Source: Psychromonas sp. L1A2
GTDB lineage: Bacteria > Pseudomonadota > Gammaproteobacteria > Enterobacterales > Psychromonadaceae
Reading direction: 5' to 3'
DNA: 64,000 bases
Assembly: GCF_009828855.1 (NCBI RefSeq)
Contig: NZ_WUAG01000002.1
Span: 1,364,001-1,428,000, forward strand
Shown here: positions 1 to 9,488 of the stretch, one piece after another
Layout: each line of letters starts with the position of its first letter
Position numbering within the stretch: the stretch's first letter is position 1
Made by a program: the position numbers and the translations under genes
Notes under the pieces: model-generated
The model's database searches: none
Seen by the model: only the letters and a program-made list of their open reading frames with translations
What the model was told of the DNA's origin: nothing

Positions 1-3000
1 ATAGCCATGGTTTTTCAAATTCTGCAGTTTTGCGATAACGGTTCCACATTTGTAAAGTACGACCAACAAACTGATAACCACCAGGTCCTTCCATTCCGTA
101 AACACATAAATAAGCACCACCAATACCCACGGCATTTTCTGGTGTCCAAGTACGAGCTGGATTATATTTTGTAGTCACTAATCGATGGCGAGGATCGAGC
201 GGCGTTGCTACTGGCGCTCCTAAATACACATCACCTAATCCCATCACTAAATAACTGGCATTGAAGACAATTTCTTTTACTTCTTCAACGGAGTCTAAAC
301 CATTAATGCGACGAATAAACTCAATGTTATCAGGACACCATGGTGCATCTTTACGGACTAATTCATCGTATTTTTTAATCGCTAAACGTGTTGCATAATC
401 ATCCCAAGATAAAGGAATATGCACGATACGTGATGGCACGGTTAATTGGCTAATATCCCCTAACGCTTGTTCAGCTTCGGCTAATAGAGTTAATAATTGA
501 GCAAGCGGAAGTTGTAAATTATCGTAATGGACTTGCAGTGAGCGGATTCCCGGTGTTAATTCTTCAATGCCAGCAATATTCATATCTTGCAGCTTTAACA
601 TCAATGCATGTACACGAAAACGTAATGCCACGTCTAACACTTGCTGACCGTATTCCACTAATAAGTAATCTTCGCCACTCGCGCGGTAAACCACTTGTTC
701 GTTATGTTCTGTTTTATCAACTTTTTTGATAATCGCAGTTTCAGGTAATTCTGTTGGCGCTTTCTGCTCAGTAAACTGACCGGATTGTAATTGTTGAATT
801 TGCTGTGTTTCTAACTGTTGTGCATCAAGAATTGATATCGGTTGAAAACGAATGCTAGCACCTGCTTTTAACTGCCCAACTTTCCACAGGTCCGCTTTAA
901 TGATGGTAACTGGACAAACCAAACCACCTAAACTTGGGCCATCTGGGCCTAAAATAACAGGCATGTCCCCAGTAAAATCAATCGTACCTACTGCATAAGC
1001 GTTATCATGAATGTTTGAAGGGTGTAAACCCGCTTCACCGCCATCATTACGCGCCCATTTTGGTTTTGGTCCCATTAAACGAACACCAGTACGACTGGAG
1101 TTAAAGTGAACTTTCCACGTTGCATCAAAGAAAGCATCAATATCTTCAGGGCAGAAGAAATCAGGTGCTCCATGTGGTCCGTAAATAACACGAATAGTCC
1201 ATTCGTCTGTAATTTCAGGTAACAATGTAGCGGGTAACAAGGCACCAGGAAGTAAAGCAGCCTGTTTCGATTCAGCAATCTGAAAGCTACTTTCAGCTAA
1301 ATCATCTATATGTAATACATCACCCGTACGTAAAGCACGACCTGCATGACCACCAAATTGGCCTAAGGTGAACGTTGATTTACTGCCTAAGTAATCAGGG
1401 CATTGAATACCACCTTGTACAGATAAATAACAGCGAGAACCCGCTCCTTTAATATTGCCTAAGGTTAACGTTTGTCCCGCTTGCACATTAATAACTACAC
1501 CATTACTGATACTTACATTATCTAACACCGCATCGATTGTTGAACCGGTTAATACGATGCGTGTCGCGCTGTTAAAACGTAATGTTGGGCCACTCACAGT
1601 AATTTCTAAACCGGCAGCATCATTGTTATTACCTAATAATGTATTCGCTAAACGAAAGCTCACACTGTCCATTGGGCCTGAAGGAGGTACGCCGATATTC
1701 CAGTAACCTTTGCGACCAGGGTAATCTTGAATGGTTGTTTGTGTTCCACCGCTTAATACGTCGATAGAACAAGGTGCGTATACAAACTGATTGAGGGTTT
1801 GTGTTAGTAACTTTGCCTCTTCAACCACTTTGCTACTTAATAGTTGATGTAAGTAATCTTTGTTAGTTTCAATACCGTAAATTTCACTGTTTATAAGCGC
1901 TTGTTTTAGCCCCGTTAATGCTTGTTCTCGCGACTCACTGTGACAAATAACTTTGGCTAACATCGGGTCAAAAAAGGGAGAGACTTCAGTACCGCTTTCT
2001 AACCAGTGATCAATGCGTAATGTGCCCTGTTCCACCTCTGTCGCCCATTTAACATGGCTAATTAACCCCGCACTTGGTTGGAAAGATTTGTTCGCATCTT
2101 CGGCATATAAACGTACTTGAATGGCATGGCCTTTGGCGACTAAATTTTGTTCAAGTTCAACTAATGGTGCTAATTGTTTTGCCGCTAAGCTGACCATCCA
2201 ATTAACCAAGTCAACCTTATACACTAACTCAGTTACACCATGCTCTACTTGTAAGCGTGTATTCACTTCTAAAAAGTAAAATTGCTGTGCTTGTTGGTCA
2301 AATACAAATTCCACTGTGCCTGCACTACGATAGTTTACTGATGCTGCTAAGCGTGTTGCTGTGCTATGTAACTCTTTACGTAGTGCATCATCTAAGTTTG
2401 GGGCTGGGCATTCTTCAATTACTTTTTGGTTACGACGTTGCGCTGAACAATCTCGTTCTCCTAACGCAATCGCATGACCTTCACCATCACCAAACACTTG
2501 TACTTCAATATGACGCGCTTGAACGATGAATTTTTCTAAAAAAAGTGCACTGTTACTGAAGTTGTTTTCACTTAACCTTTTAACTGAATCATATGCTTGG
2601 TTTAATTCTTCTGCGCTATTACAACGCTGCATACCTATACCACCGCCACCAGCAGTACTTTTTAGCATCACTGGGTAACCAATTTTTTCTGCGCAAGTTA
2701 ACGCATCATCGATATCAACTAACAAATCACTACCGGGTAATAACGGCACGTTGGCTTGTTCAGCGATTTCACGGGCACGATGTTTAAGACCAAACTCCAA
2801 CATTTGTTGTGATGTTGGCCCTAAAAAGATCACCTCGTTTTCTTCACAGGCTTGCACAAAATCAACATTTTCACTTAAAAAACCATAACCAGGATGAATC
2901 GCTTGTGCACCACATTGTTTAGCAATGGCGATCACTTTTTCAATATTGAGATAAGTTTGTTTTGCACCACCTTCACCTAATGAATAAGCTTCATCTGCTT

Positions 3001-3178
3001 GAGAAACATGTAAGCTATCGGCATCGGCGAGGCTATAAATAGAGATACTTTTAATGCCCATGGCTGATAATGTGCGAATAATACGACAAGCAATTGCACC
3101 ACGATTGGCAATCAATACCTTAGTGAACATTTGAACCGGTGCTTTAATAGGCTCAGTAGTAAGTTTAGTATTAAGCAT
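1..3178 (-). CDS. Guanidine carboxylase (urea carboxylase family), 3' end outside window
   Basis: Biotin-dependent carboxylase; the visible 1059 residues lack only the C-terminal part with the biotin carrier domain. The ATG at 3176-3178 has an AAAGG ribosome site 8 nt upstream. Residues about 18-460 form a biotin carboxylase domain ([11 protein letters not shown] near the start, ATP-grasp loop [24 protein letters not shown]). Residues about 475-980 form the KipI/KipA-like carboxyltransferase part ([26 protein letters not shown]). By sequence it resembles urea carboxylase. Family knowledge says such enzymes next to the two DUF1989 proteins and under guanidine riboswitches carboxylate guanidine (ATP + HCO3-) to carboxyguanidine. 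The two riboswitches in this operon are the basis for choosing guanidine over urea. Allophanate hydrolase is expected just beyond position 1 but cannot be seen. Confidence 0.88.
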   Translation of the reverse strand, partial: MLNTKLTTEPIKAPVQMFTKVLIANRGAIACRIIRTLSAMGIKSISIYSLADADSLHVSQADEAYSLGEGGAKQTYLNIEKVIAIAKQCGAQAIHPGYGFLSENVDFVQACEENEVIFLGPTSQQMLEFGLKHRAREIAEQANVPLLPGSDLLVDIDDALTCAEKIGYPVMLKSTAGGGGIGMQRCNSAEELNQAYDSVKRLSENNFSNSALFLEKFIVQARHIEVQVFGDGEGHAIALGERDCSAQRRNQKVIEECPAPNLDDALRKELHSTATRLAASVNYRSAGTVEFVFDQQAQQFYFLEVNTRLQVEHGVTELVYKVDLVNWMVSLAAKQLAPLVELEQNLVAKGHAIQVRLYAEDANKSFQPSAGLISHVKWATEVEQGTLRIDHWLESGTEVSPFFDPMLAKVICHSESREQALTGLKQALINSEIYGIETNKDYLHQLLSSKVVEEAKLLTQTLNQFVYAPCSIDVLSGGTQTTIQDYPGRKGYWNIGVPPSGPMDSVSFRLANTLLGNNNDAAGLEITVSGPTLRFNSATRIVLTGSTIDAVLDNVSISNGVVINVQAGQTLTLGNIKGAGSRCYLSVQGGIQCPDYLGSKSTFTLGQFGGHAGRALRTGDVLHIDDLAESSFQIAESKQAALLPGALLPATLLPEITDEWTIRVIYGPHGAPDFFCPEDIDAFFDATWKVHFNSSRTGVRLMGPKPKWARNDGGEAGLHPSNIHDNAYAVGTIDFTGDMPVILGPDGPSLGGLVCPVTIIKADLWKVGQLKAGASIRFQPISILDAQQLETQQIQQLQSGQFTEQKAPTELPETAIIKKVDKTEHNEQVVYRASGEDYLLVEYGQQVLDVALRFRVHALMLKLQDMNIAGIEELTPGIRSLQVHYDNLQLPLAQLLTLLAEAEQALGDISQLTVPSRIVHIPLSWDDYATRLAIKKYDELVRKDAPWCPDNIEFIRRINGLDSVEEVKEIVFNASYLVMGLGDVYLGAPVATPLDPRHRLVTTKYNPARTWTPENAVGIGGAYLCVYGMEGPGGYQFVGRTLQMWNRYRKTAEFEKPWL

Positions 3179-3184
3179 AATGTT

Positions 3185-3247
3185 GACCTTTAACAGGTCG
3201 GGTCGTCCCGAAATAATCTAAGCATTTTAACAAGGTCGTCCTTGTTA
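3185..3247 (-). promoter_or_regulatory. Guanidine-II (mini-ykkC) riboswitch upstream of the carboxylase gene
   Basis: On the minus (RNA) strand two hairpins follow one another in the 119-nt gap between the deiminase gene and the carboxylase gene. The first (3247-3228) is an 8-bp stem ending GG-ACGA-CC. The second (3211-3198) is a 5-bp stem ending GGG-ACGA-CCC. Tandem hairpins with ACGR loops closed by G-C pairs are the defining features of the guanidine-II class. Directly after, GACCT (3199-3195) can pair with AGGTC (3189-3185), which contains the Shine-Dalgarno bases of the carboxylase gene; its first two bases belong to the second hairpin. Guanidine binding would thus favour an open ribosome site (inference). 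The two-hairpin geometry is seen directly; ligand identity comes from family knowledge. Confidence 0.85.
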
Positions 3248-3297
3248 GCTTCTTAACGTATTACTAAATCATATTGTTATGATTTATCACCTCAAAT

Positions 3298-3936
3298 TTA
3301 ATCCCAGATAATCATTTCTACTGGTGTTGGATTGTAAGCATTACAAGGATTATTCAATTGTGGACAATTAGAAAGCAGTACAATGACATCCATTTTTGCG
3401 GTTAACTCAACATACTTTCCGGCGCCACTAATACCATCAGCAAAACTTAAACCGCCCTCTTTATTAACCGGTACATTCATAAAAAAGTTAATATTATGGG
3501 TAATATCTTGTTTGCTTAAACCATACTGTGGGTTTTCAGCGACAGCGAGCAACCAACTATCACGGCAAGCATGCATACACTTTTTTTCAATCGCGTAACG
3601 CACGGTATTACTTTCTGTTGAGCAAGCACCACCTAAGGTATCGTGACGACCACAGGTATCAGCAGTAATTTCTAGCATTTCGTTACCGTCATTAGACAAT
3701 AACTTGGTACCCGCCGTTAAATAAACATTACCTTGTTCTCGAATGGTATCCATGCAGCTATAACGTTCACTTGGATCATTTGCATTATAAAATAAAGTAT
3801 CTGCAGCTTGGTTACCCTCAAGATCTAAAATACGTAATGTTTGCCCTGCTTTAAGTACTTGCATGTAATAATCACCTGCAGGCACAGTATCGCTTCGTGT
3901 CGCATTTTCAGCTTTTAATTGGCTTGAAGTAATCAT
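3298..3936 (-). CDS. DUF1989 protein, second carboxyguanidine deiminase subunit (UAAP2 type)
   Basis: A 212-residue DUF1989 protein, formerly called urea carboxylase-associated protein 2. In guanidine-using bacteria two such paralogues together form carboxyguanidine deiminase, which turns carboxyguanidine into allophanate and ammonia. Visible features shared with the paralogue just upstream are the N-terminal [14 protein letters not shown] motif (residues about 37-50), a central Gly/His/Cys-rich stretch ([13 protein letters not shown]), an [10 protein letters not shown] motif and a C-terminal [11 protein letters not shown] cysteine motif, likely metal-binding. It starts 2 nt after the stop of the preceding gene, so the two are almost certainly co-translated. 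Which paralogue carries the active site cannot be told from sequence alone. Confidence 0.85.
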   Translation of the reverse strand: MITSSQLKAENATRSDTVPAGDYYMQVLKAGQTLRILDLEGNQAADTLFYNANDPSERYSCMDTIREQGNVYLTAGTKLLSNDGNEMLEITADTCGRHDTLGGACSTESNTVRYAIEKKCMHACRDSWLLAVAENPQYGLSKQDITHNINFFMNVPVNKEGGLSFADGISGAGKYVELTAKMDVIVLLSNCPQLNNPCNAYNPTPVEMIIWD

Positions 3937-3938
3937 GG

Positions 3939-4784
3939 TTATGCTCCTTGTTTCGCAGTATGGCTGTCGTGTGAATAAGTATGTGCATGCTGGCAGTTAT
4001 GCTGTTGATTAAATGTTTGATGAGTAGATTGAAAGTTATAGCGACGATTGTTTTCAAAACCACGTCCATTTTCATCACTAGAATTTAAGCATTTATCATC
4101 AGCGCTCATTTCAGGAGCAGTCCGTAAAGCAAGTTGTACGGAGCGATTTGGGTAGTCTGCTGCAGGGTTCATTGGGTGAGGACAGGTGGTAAAGACCACT
4201 AAGGTTTCCATTTCAAAACGTAATTCAACAACATCACCTGCTTTACTATGGTCAGTCACAAAACTTAAATCGCCTTCGTCATTAGTCTTAACTTGGCTAA
4301 AAATATTGATATTCGCCGCTAAATCTCGTTTACCTAGACCATATTTAGCCACTTCTACTAACAAACTATCGTATCCATTTTGTAACCAAGCATTACGATC
4401 GCCCTGGTAGTTTCTTACGCCCCATTTATCAGCCACTTTTTGTTTATTGGCGACTCCACCGATACTATCAATCCACTGGGTATCATCTCGTACAATAGAA
4501 CAAAAAATACGTCCCATATCAGAATACAAACAATGTCCATGGGTTAATTTAAAGGTGTGCTGGCACTTTAAAGTGTCTGGCGCGTTATAACGCTCTAATA
4601 AATTTTTTGGGTTATAAAACAACATAGAAACATTAGCACCACCTTCGATATCGGTTAGTGACAATATTTGCCCAGCAGGAATAACCATTGACCAATGACT
4701 TGCACCTGGAATGGTATCTTCATAAATGATGCTTGATTGCTGTTGTGATGGTAACTGCTCTTGTGACAGTGATGTATTACTCAT
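3939..4784 (-). CDS. DUF1989 protein, first carboxyguanidine deiminase subunit (UAAP1 type)
   Basis: A 281-residue DUF1989 protein; start chosen at the ATG at 4782-4784 (MSNTSLSQ), preceded by CAGGAG and overlapping the end of the ATPase gene by 8 nt. The DUF1989 core spans roughly residues 25-225 ([43 protein letters not shown]). It is the expected partner of the next gene in a heteromeric carboxyguanidine deiminase. Unusual: a C-terminal extension of about 55 residues, polar and low in hydrophobics, ending in a His-rich tail ([15 protein letters not shown]) with one Cys. This could bind metal, but no function is established. The family assignment is firm; the tail's role is speculation. Confidence 0.85.
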   Translation of the reverse strand: MSNTSLSQEQLPSQQQSSIIYEDTIPGASHWSMVIPAGQILSLTDIEGGANVSMLFYNPKNLLERYNAPDTLKCQHTFKLTHGHCLYSDMGRIFCSIVRDDTQWIDSIGGVANKQKVADKWGVRNYQGDRNAWLQNGYDSLLVEVAKYGLGKRDLAANINIFSQVKTNDEGDLSFVTDHSKAGDVVELRFEMETLVVFTTCPHPMNPAADYPNRSVQLALRTAPEMSADDKCLNSSDENGRGFENNRRYNFQSTHQTFNQQHNCQHAHTYSHDSHTAKQGA

Positions 4785-5610
4785 GAGTATTCTCCTGAAC
4801 AGCACTTTTGGCTGTTGCTTGTTTTTCTATTAATGTTTGTATTGATGATGGCATAGCCTGTGTAGCGTTAAGCGCAATATCGTAAACGATTTGTGCTCCG
4901 TAGCGCTCTGGCTGTTGTGGGTCGATTCGTGGTTTATCTAACACCCAGACGCGAGATCCTAAACTAAAGCCTTCAGACAAATCATGGGTGATCATAAAGA
5001 TAGTTAAGCCGCGTTTTTGCCATAACTCGCTCACTAATTTGTGCATATCTTTCCGAATACCCGGATCGAGTGCACCAAAAGGTTCATCAAGTAACAAAAT
5101 ACGAGGTTCTTTTATTAACGCTTGCGCAATCGCTAAACGCTGTTGCATACCGCCTGATAATTCATTTGGGTAACGCATTGCTGCGTCAGCCAGACCAACA
5201 GCCGTTAACATCTCTAGTGCTTGTTCTTTAATTTTTTTACGTGGAGTACCAAATACTTTACCAAGTAAAGGTGCATCAGCGAATTCAGCTCCTAACATCA
5301 CATTTTCTAATGCATTAAGATGCGGAAAAGCAGAGTATTTCTGAAACACGATCCCTCGCGTGGCATTAGGTTCTGTTGGCATAGGCTCGCCATCAAGTAA
5401 AATTTCACCTCTACTTTGAGACTCTGTCCCTAACAACATATTTAACAACGTTGTTTTACCACAACCTGATGCGCCAACAATGCTAACAAACTCGCCTGCT
5501 TGTACATTTAAGTTAAGTTTCTCAAGAACGATATGGTCGCCGTACTCTTTCCATACTTGTTTGATTTCAATAATGGGTTGAGCTGTTTTTTCAGCAGATG
5601 AATCATTCAT
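4777..5610 (-). CDS. ABC transporter ATP-binding protein of the guanidine/urea-carboxylase operon
   Basis: ATPase of the NitT/TauT (SsuB-like) class, 277 residues. Walker A GASGCGKTT is at about residues 42-50, the Q-loop in QKYSAF, the signature LSGGMQQR at about 146-153, Walker B RILLLDEPFGALD at about 165-177 and the switch His in MITHDLSEG. It would energise import of the operon's substrate, most likely guanidine (inferred from the riboswitch), across the inner membrane. The ATG overlaps the stop of the permease gene (TAATG), so translation is coupled. The C-terminus, after the core, is about 60 residues long and typical of this subgroup. Confidence 0.9.
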   Translation of the reverse strand: MNDSSAEKTAQPIIEIKQVWKEYGDHIVLEKLNLNVQAGEFVSIVGASGCGKTTLLNMLLGTESQSRGEILLDGEPMPTEPNATRGIVFQKYSAFPHLNALENVMLGAEFADAPLLGKVFGTPRKKIKEQALEMLTAVGLADAAMRYPNELSGGMQQRLAIAQALIKEPRILLLDEPFGALDPGIRKDMHKLVSELWQKRGLTIFMITHDLSEGFSLGSRVWVLDKPRIDPQQPERYGAQIVYDIALNATQAMPSSIQTLIEKQATAKSAVQENTHE

Positions 5611-6431
5611 TACTCTTCCCCTCTTTTACCGTGATACCAAGGAAAAGCGCGTTTAGAAATTAATCGTAAAATGGTGTCCATTAAGAAAGCTAATACTGCA
5701 ATCCAAAGTACATAAGGCAAAATCACATCCATCGCTAAATAACGACGAATTAAAAAAATACGATATCCTAACCCTTCGGTTGCTGCGATGGCCTCCCCTG
5801 CAATTAAGAACAACCATGCACTACCTAGCGTTAAACGTACTGCATTCAACAATGGTGGTAATACTTGTGGTAACACTACTCTGACCATGATTTGCCAAGT
5901 GTTGGCACCTAAGGTCTGTGCTTTTAATAACTGCTCAACGGGTAATGATTGTGTACGTAGTTGTAAATCACGTATTAGGATCGGACAGATACCAATAATA
6001 ATAAGCATTACTTTTGATAGCTCACCTAAACCAAACACAATGAACAATATAGGTAATATCGCCATCGGTGGGATTAAAGAAATAGCGGTAACTAAAGGTG
6101 ATAACGTTGCTCGAAATAAAGGCAACATTCCATTAGCAACGCCAATTACTAAGCCGATCAATGCACTAATACCAACACCCAGTAATAAACGTTGCAAGCT
6201 TGAGATAGTATCAACCCATAACAGATATTCGCCGGTACGTTTACTTGGTTCAAATGCCATACGCTGTATTGCATCGGCAAAGCTTGACCACGAAGGTAAC
6301 AGTTTGTCACTTGGATTTTCTAATAAACGAGCATCTGATGCCAGCGTATAGATAATTAATAAGAGGACAAAAGGTAGCAGGTTTAAAGCAAGTCGCATTG
6401 AGCGACTTGGCTTACTATTCATCAGACGCAT
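5610..6431 (-). CDS. ABC transporter permease of the guanidine/urea-carboxylase operon
   Basis: Inner-membrane permease of the SsuC/TauC type, 273 residues from the ATG at 6431 (MRLMNSKPS), which has AAGG 8 nt upstream. Upstream in-frame codons run back into the substrate-binding gene and are not needed. There are about six hydrophobic segments; the EAA loop that contacts the ATPase is recognisable around GANTWQIMVRVVLPQVLPPLL. A long periplasmic stretch follows the first segment (SDARLLENPSDKLLPSWSSF). It lies between its binding protein (10 nt upstream) and its ATPase (4-nt overlap), forming a complete importer. Confidence 0.9.
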   Translation of the reverse strand: MRLMNSKPSRSMRLALNLLPFVLLLIIYTLASDARLLENPSDKLLPSWSSFADAIQRMAFEPSKRTGEYLLWVDTISSLQRLLLGVGISALIGLVIGVANGMLPLFRATLSPLVTAISLIPPMAILPILFIVFGLGELSKVMLIIIGICPILIRDLQLRTQSLPVEQLLKAQTLGANTWQIMVRVVLPQVLPPLLNAVRLTLGSAWLFLIAGEAIAATEGLGYRIFLIRRYLAMDVILPYVLWIAVLAFLMDTILRLISKRAFPWYHGKRGEE

Positions 6432-6441
6432 AAGGTCAGCC

Positions 6442-7530
6442 TTATAGTTTTTTATCGATGGCCATTTGCATATATAAAGGGTCAAAACGTAACTTTATAT
6501 TTTGCTTATTGCCATAAACACCACTTGGCGTTTCTATACCGATAAACTTAGCATCACTTGCACCTTCACCTAATAAACCGTGTTCAAATGAAAACTCTGC
6601 CACTTTGCTCATGGTATTTTTTAGCTCAGCACTATTGTTAAATGCAACTGCATCTTCGGCGTTAAAAAACATTTTTGTAGACGCAAGTTGGGCATCGTAT
6701 CCATCTAAATCAGTACCAGAAGCTTCAGCCATCAAGGTTCTTGCATCAATCGCTTTTTTACTACTACCTTGCATGGTGTCCATAATTTCATACCAAGCAC
6801 CTGTTAGGGCTTTACCTAGCTTAGGATTATCCGCAAGTGTTTTTGTATTAACCATTAATAAGTCAATAATTTCACCCGGGATCATTGAAGAGTCAAAGAC
6901 TTTACTTGTATTTGGCATTGCAGTGATTTCACTTAGCAGAGGGTTCCAAGTAGTAACAGAAGTCACGTCGTCAGTGGTAAATGCAGCAACAAGATCTGCA
7001 TCTGACGTATTAACAACACGTACATCACGTTCAGTTAATGAAACCGAATCCAACGCACGCGCTAATAAATAATGAGAAACACTTAACTCTACTAAGTTAA
7101 TGTTTTGGCCTTTAATATCCGCTAAGGTTTTATCGCCTTTAAGAACAACACCATCATTACCGTTAGAGAAATCACCGATAATAACGGCCGTAGAATCAAC
7201 ACCACTCGCAGCAGGAATGGTTAATGCATCCATATTGGTCATTACCGTTGCATCAAAGCCACCCGCTGTATATTGGTTAATTGATTCGACATAATCATTA
7301 ACTTGTACCACTTCGATATCAATATCGTATTTATCAGCCCACTTTTTAACAATGCCCGATGCATTACCATAATCCCAAGGCATCCAACCGACATAAATAG
7401 TCCAAGCTAAGCGAAATGTTGATTTTGTTTCTGCAACTGCAGTAGAGGGGGTAAGAATGACAGCGCAGCATAGCGTGCCGATAGTGAGTAATTTTGTAGC
7501 AGAGTGACGTAAGTATTTAGTAAGTTCCAT
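6442..7530 (-). CDS. ABC transporter substrate-binding protein, urea-carboxylase/guanidine type
   Basis: Periplasmic binding protein of the NMT1/SsuA-like fold, 362 residues, matching the family found beside urea/guanidine carboxylases. It has a Sec signal peptide (about residues 1-33, hydrophobic LLTIGTLCCAVILTPSTAVA, cleavage after AVA-E). The mature start, FRLAWTIYVGWMPWDYG, carries the aromatic ligand-pocket motif of this group. It is the first gene after the guanidine-I riboswitch, with AAGGA just before the ATG. Guanidine or a related guanidinium compound is the likely ligand, inferred from regulation and not from pocket residues. Confidence 0.88.
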   Translation of the reverse strand: MELTKYLRHSATKLLTIGTLCCAVILTPSTAVAETKSTFRLAWTIYVGWMPWDYGNASGIVKKWADKYDIDIEVVQVNDYVESINQYTAGGFDATVMTNMDALTIPAASGVDSTAVIIGDFSNGNDGVVLKGDKTLADIKGQNINLVELSVSHYLLARALDSVSLTERDVRVVNTSDADLVAAFTTDDVTSVTTWNPLLSEITAMPNTSKVFDSSMIPGEIIDLLMVNTKTLADNPKLGKALTGAWYEIMDTMQGSSKKAIDARTLMAEASGTDLDGYDAQLASTKMFFNAEDAVAFNNSAELKNTMSKVAEFSFEHGLLGEGASDAKFIGIETPSGVYGNKQNIKLRFDPLYMQMAIDKKL

Positions 7531-7552
7531 ATATTTATCCTTAATTACACTG

Positions 7553-7587
7553 AAAAAGCATGAGAGACATTGCTCTAATCTTCTCCC
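7553..7587 (-). terminator. Possible riboswitch expression-platform terminator
   Basis: On the RNA strand GGGAGA (7587-7582), the conserved 3' end of the aptamer, can pair with UCUCUC (7567-7562, one G-U pair), followed by AUGC and five U (7557-7553). Pairing would compete with the aptamer, so guanidine binding should block termination and switch the operon on. The stem is short, so this is tentative. Confidence 0.45.
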
Positions 7588-7677
7588 GGGCTTTTATCCC
7601 TCCGTGTAACCTTTAGATAATAAAGGTCGACAACTCTCGGTCCAGTCGCTTTAAAAGCCGGAACCCTAGATGTCTAT
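7570..7677 (-). promoter_or_regulatory. Guanidine-I (ykkC) riboswitch aptamer
   Basis: The minus strand contains the conserved blocks of the ykkC class in order: CTAGGGTTCCGG, ACTGGACCGAGAG, a variable hairpin (ACCTTTA/TAAAGGT), ACACGGAGGGA, then AAAAGCCCGGGAGA. These are near-consensus. The class senses free guanidinium and usually activates guanidine carboxylases, their ABC importers and exporters. It sits directly upstream of the importer/deiminase/carboxylase operon. Confidence 0.96.
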
Positions 7678-7683
7678 TACCAA

Positions 7684-7712
7684 ATTGTAGATAGGGCAAT
7701 GTTAATTGCCAA
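7684..7712 (-). promoter_or_regulatory. Sigma-70-type promoter of the guanidine operon
   Basis: TTGGCA (7712-7707), 17-nt spacer, TACAAT (7689-7684) on the minus strand. Transcription would start around 7677, immediately before the first conserved block of the riboswitch, which fits a short-leader riboswitch RNA. Confidence 0.7.
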
Positions 7713-8078
7713 TATCTCTCATACGAGAATTTAAAATACAGCAAATATAATGCCAATTAACAATAACCAATAATTACAATAAGATAGATATATTCAGGAA
7801 TTCTTATTGTTCTAATTGGTGCACCATAAACGATCATAAAAAGGAAATTGCACCAAAACGTTCTATTTTAATTAAGCTTACGTAGTGCTTTTTCAAATAA
7901 GAATTATCAATTATTCATTTAGTTATCAACTAATATCGGTATCTAAAGAAATATCTGGGATTTAAAAGCTTCAGAATATGTACAGATTTTTGAAATGTAG
8001 AAAGATATAGCTATTATTTAAAAGCAGCCTGTTTTGGACGAGATAAAATGAGCGGAATGCAATTTGGTAAGACAGAAT
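7713..8078. other. Gene-free upstream region with NtrC-like half sites
   Basis: About 365 bp of AT-rich sequence between the guanidine promoter and the gabT terminator, with no credible ORF. It holds a perfect 10-bp palindrome TGGTGCACCA at 7817-7826 and TTGCACCAAA at 7849-7857, both resembling half sites of NtrC (consensus GCACC-n-GGTGC), at a distance upstream of the promoter typical of enhancers. Spacing is not canonical and no exact sigma-54 promoter was found, so nitrogen control is only a suggestion. Confidence 0.35.
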
Positions 8079-8082
8079 TAAA

Positions 8083-8125
8083 AAAGAGAAATCTAGTAAC
8101 ATTAGATAGATTTCTCTTTATATCT
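8083..8125 (-). terminator. Rho-independent terminator after gabT
   Basis: Inverted repeat with 13-bp arms (8083-8095 and 8107-8119) and an 11-nt loop. On the minus strand the right arm runs into a U-rich tract (8078-8085 region). It lies 34 nt past the gabT stop. Confidence 0.8.
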
Positions 8126-8152
8126 TCTACTTAATACGATTAAAAAATTCTA

Positions 8153-9430
8153 TTAACATAACGATTTAAACAGTTTAGTAAATTGTTCTAATCCTTCTTC
8201 AACGATCTCATTACTTGCTGTCAACGCAGGTAAAAAACGGATCACATTACCATAAAACCCACAGGCTAATAACACCAAACCATACTTAGCTGCATTGGCG
8301 ATAATGGCTTGTGTTAATACACTATTTGGCTGTTCAATATCACCATCAGTCATTAATTCTATTGCAATCATTGCCCCTTTATTTCTCACATCTGAAATAA
8401 GTTCTGGATGTTGGCTTTTTAATAAGGTTAATTTCTCGTTGAAAATAGCTCCAATTTCATTTGAACGTTGAACTAAGTTTTCTTCTTCAATCACTTCTAG
8501 TACAGCTAAAGCAGCTGCACAGGCAACAGGAGAACCACCATAAGTGCCCCCTAACCCACCTGGTAATGGCGCATCCATGATCTCACTTTTACCGACCACG
8601 GCGGAAATTGGAAATCCACCAGCGATCCCTTTTGCCATAGTAATTAAATCGGGTTCAACATTAGAATATTCCATATTAAACATTTTACCTGTACGACCAA
8701 AACCTGTTTGAATTTCATCTGCGATTAAAACAATACCATGTTCATCACACAGCTTGCGTAAAGCAACTAAGAACTCAATAGGAGCTGAATAAAAGCCGCC
8801 TTCGCCTTGTATTGGTTCAACAATAATAGCAGCCACATCCGTTGGAGAAATATCCACTTTAAATAAGTTGGCGATCGCTTTCAGAGAATCATTAACAGAA
8901 ATGCCATGAGACTCTATTGGAAAAGGGGCATGAAAAATATCACCAGGAAATGGACCAAACAAATGTTTATAAGGCGTTATTTTCCCAGTTAATGCCATGG
9001 TTAAATTAGTGCGTCCATGAAAACCTCCGTTAAATGCAATCACCCCTCTACGCCCTGTGTGTGCTCGTGCAATTTTGACACAATTTTCTACGGCTTCAGC
9101 ACCTGTTGTAACAAAAATAGCTTTTTTATCTGACTCACCAGGCGCTATTTCAATTAACTTTTCAGCTAATTCAACGGCACTTTCATAAGGGTTTACCATG
9201 ACACAAGTATGACTAAATTTATCTATTTGACTTTTAACAGCATCAATCACTTTAGGATGGCTATGACCGGTATTACAGACTGCAATACCAGTACCAAAGT
9301 CAATGTAACGATTACCTTCAACATCCCAAATTTCAGCGTTCTTTGCTCGCTCAACATACACTGGATAAACGTTACCTTGGCCACGTGCGATTACTTTTAC
9401 TTTTCTGTTTTGTAAATCAGTATTGTTCAT
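8153..9430 (-). CDS. gabT: 4-aminobutyrate aminotransferase
   Basis: PLP enzyme converting GABA + 2-oxoglutarate to succinate semialdehyde + glutamate. It is 425 residues from the ATG at 9430 (AGGTG upstream), the same size as E. coli GabT. Class III aminotransferase motifs are FGTGIAVCNTGHSHPKV near the N-terminus, TTGAEAVENCVKIAR, the PLP-contacting ADEIQTGFGRTGKMF, and the Schiff-base lysine in TMAKGIAGGFP (about residue 267). It follows gabD by about 58 nt, probably in one operon. In this window the GABA may come from the guanidino-acid hydrolase at 25.1 kb (inference). Related class III aminotransferases such as 5-aminovalerate aminotransferase cannot be fully excluded. Confidence 0.92.
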   Translation of the reverse strand: MNNTDLQNRKVKVIARGQGNVYPVYVERAKNAEIWDVEGNRYIDFGTGIAVCNTGHSHPKVIDAVKSQIDKFSHTCVMVNPYESAVELAEKLIEIAPGESDKKAIFVTTGAEAVENCVKIARAHTGRRGVIAFNGGFHGRTNLTMALTGKITPYKHLFGPFPGDIFHAPFPIESHGISVNDSLKAIANLFKVDISPTDVAAIIVEPIQGEGGFYSAPIEFLVALRKLCDEHGIVLIADEIQTGFGRTGKMFNMEYSNVEPDLITMAKGIAGGFPISAVVGKSEIMDAPLPGGLGGTYGGSPVACAAALAVLEVIEEENLVQRSNEIGAIFNEKLTLLKSQHPELISDVRNKGAMIAIELMTDGDIEQPNSVLTQAIIANAAKYGLVLLACGFYGNVIRFLPALTASNEIVEEGLEQFTKLFKSLC

Positions 9431-9488
9431 TTTATTCACCTAATATTATTATTTTCATGATCAAAATATTTCGATTAACTCATCATGT

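Noticed and set aside
5788..6351. Open frame of 187 codons on the plus strand inside the permease gene
   Set aside because: Antisense shadow of a well-supported permease; composition is not protein-like and there is no ribosome site.
7684..7712. TTGGCA...TTGCCC as a sigma-54 promoter for the guanidine operon
   Set aside because: The spacing between GG and GC is 11 instead of 10, and the same bases form a good sigma-70 promoter with a 17-nt spacer ideally placed before the riboswitch.
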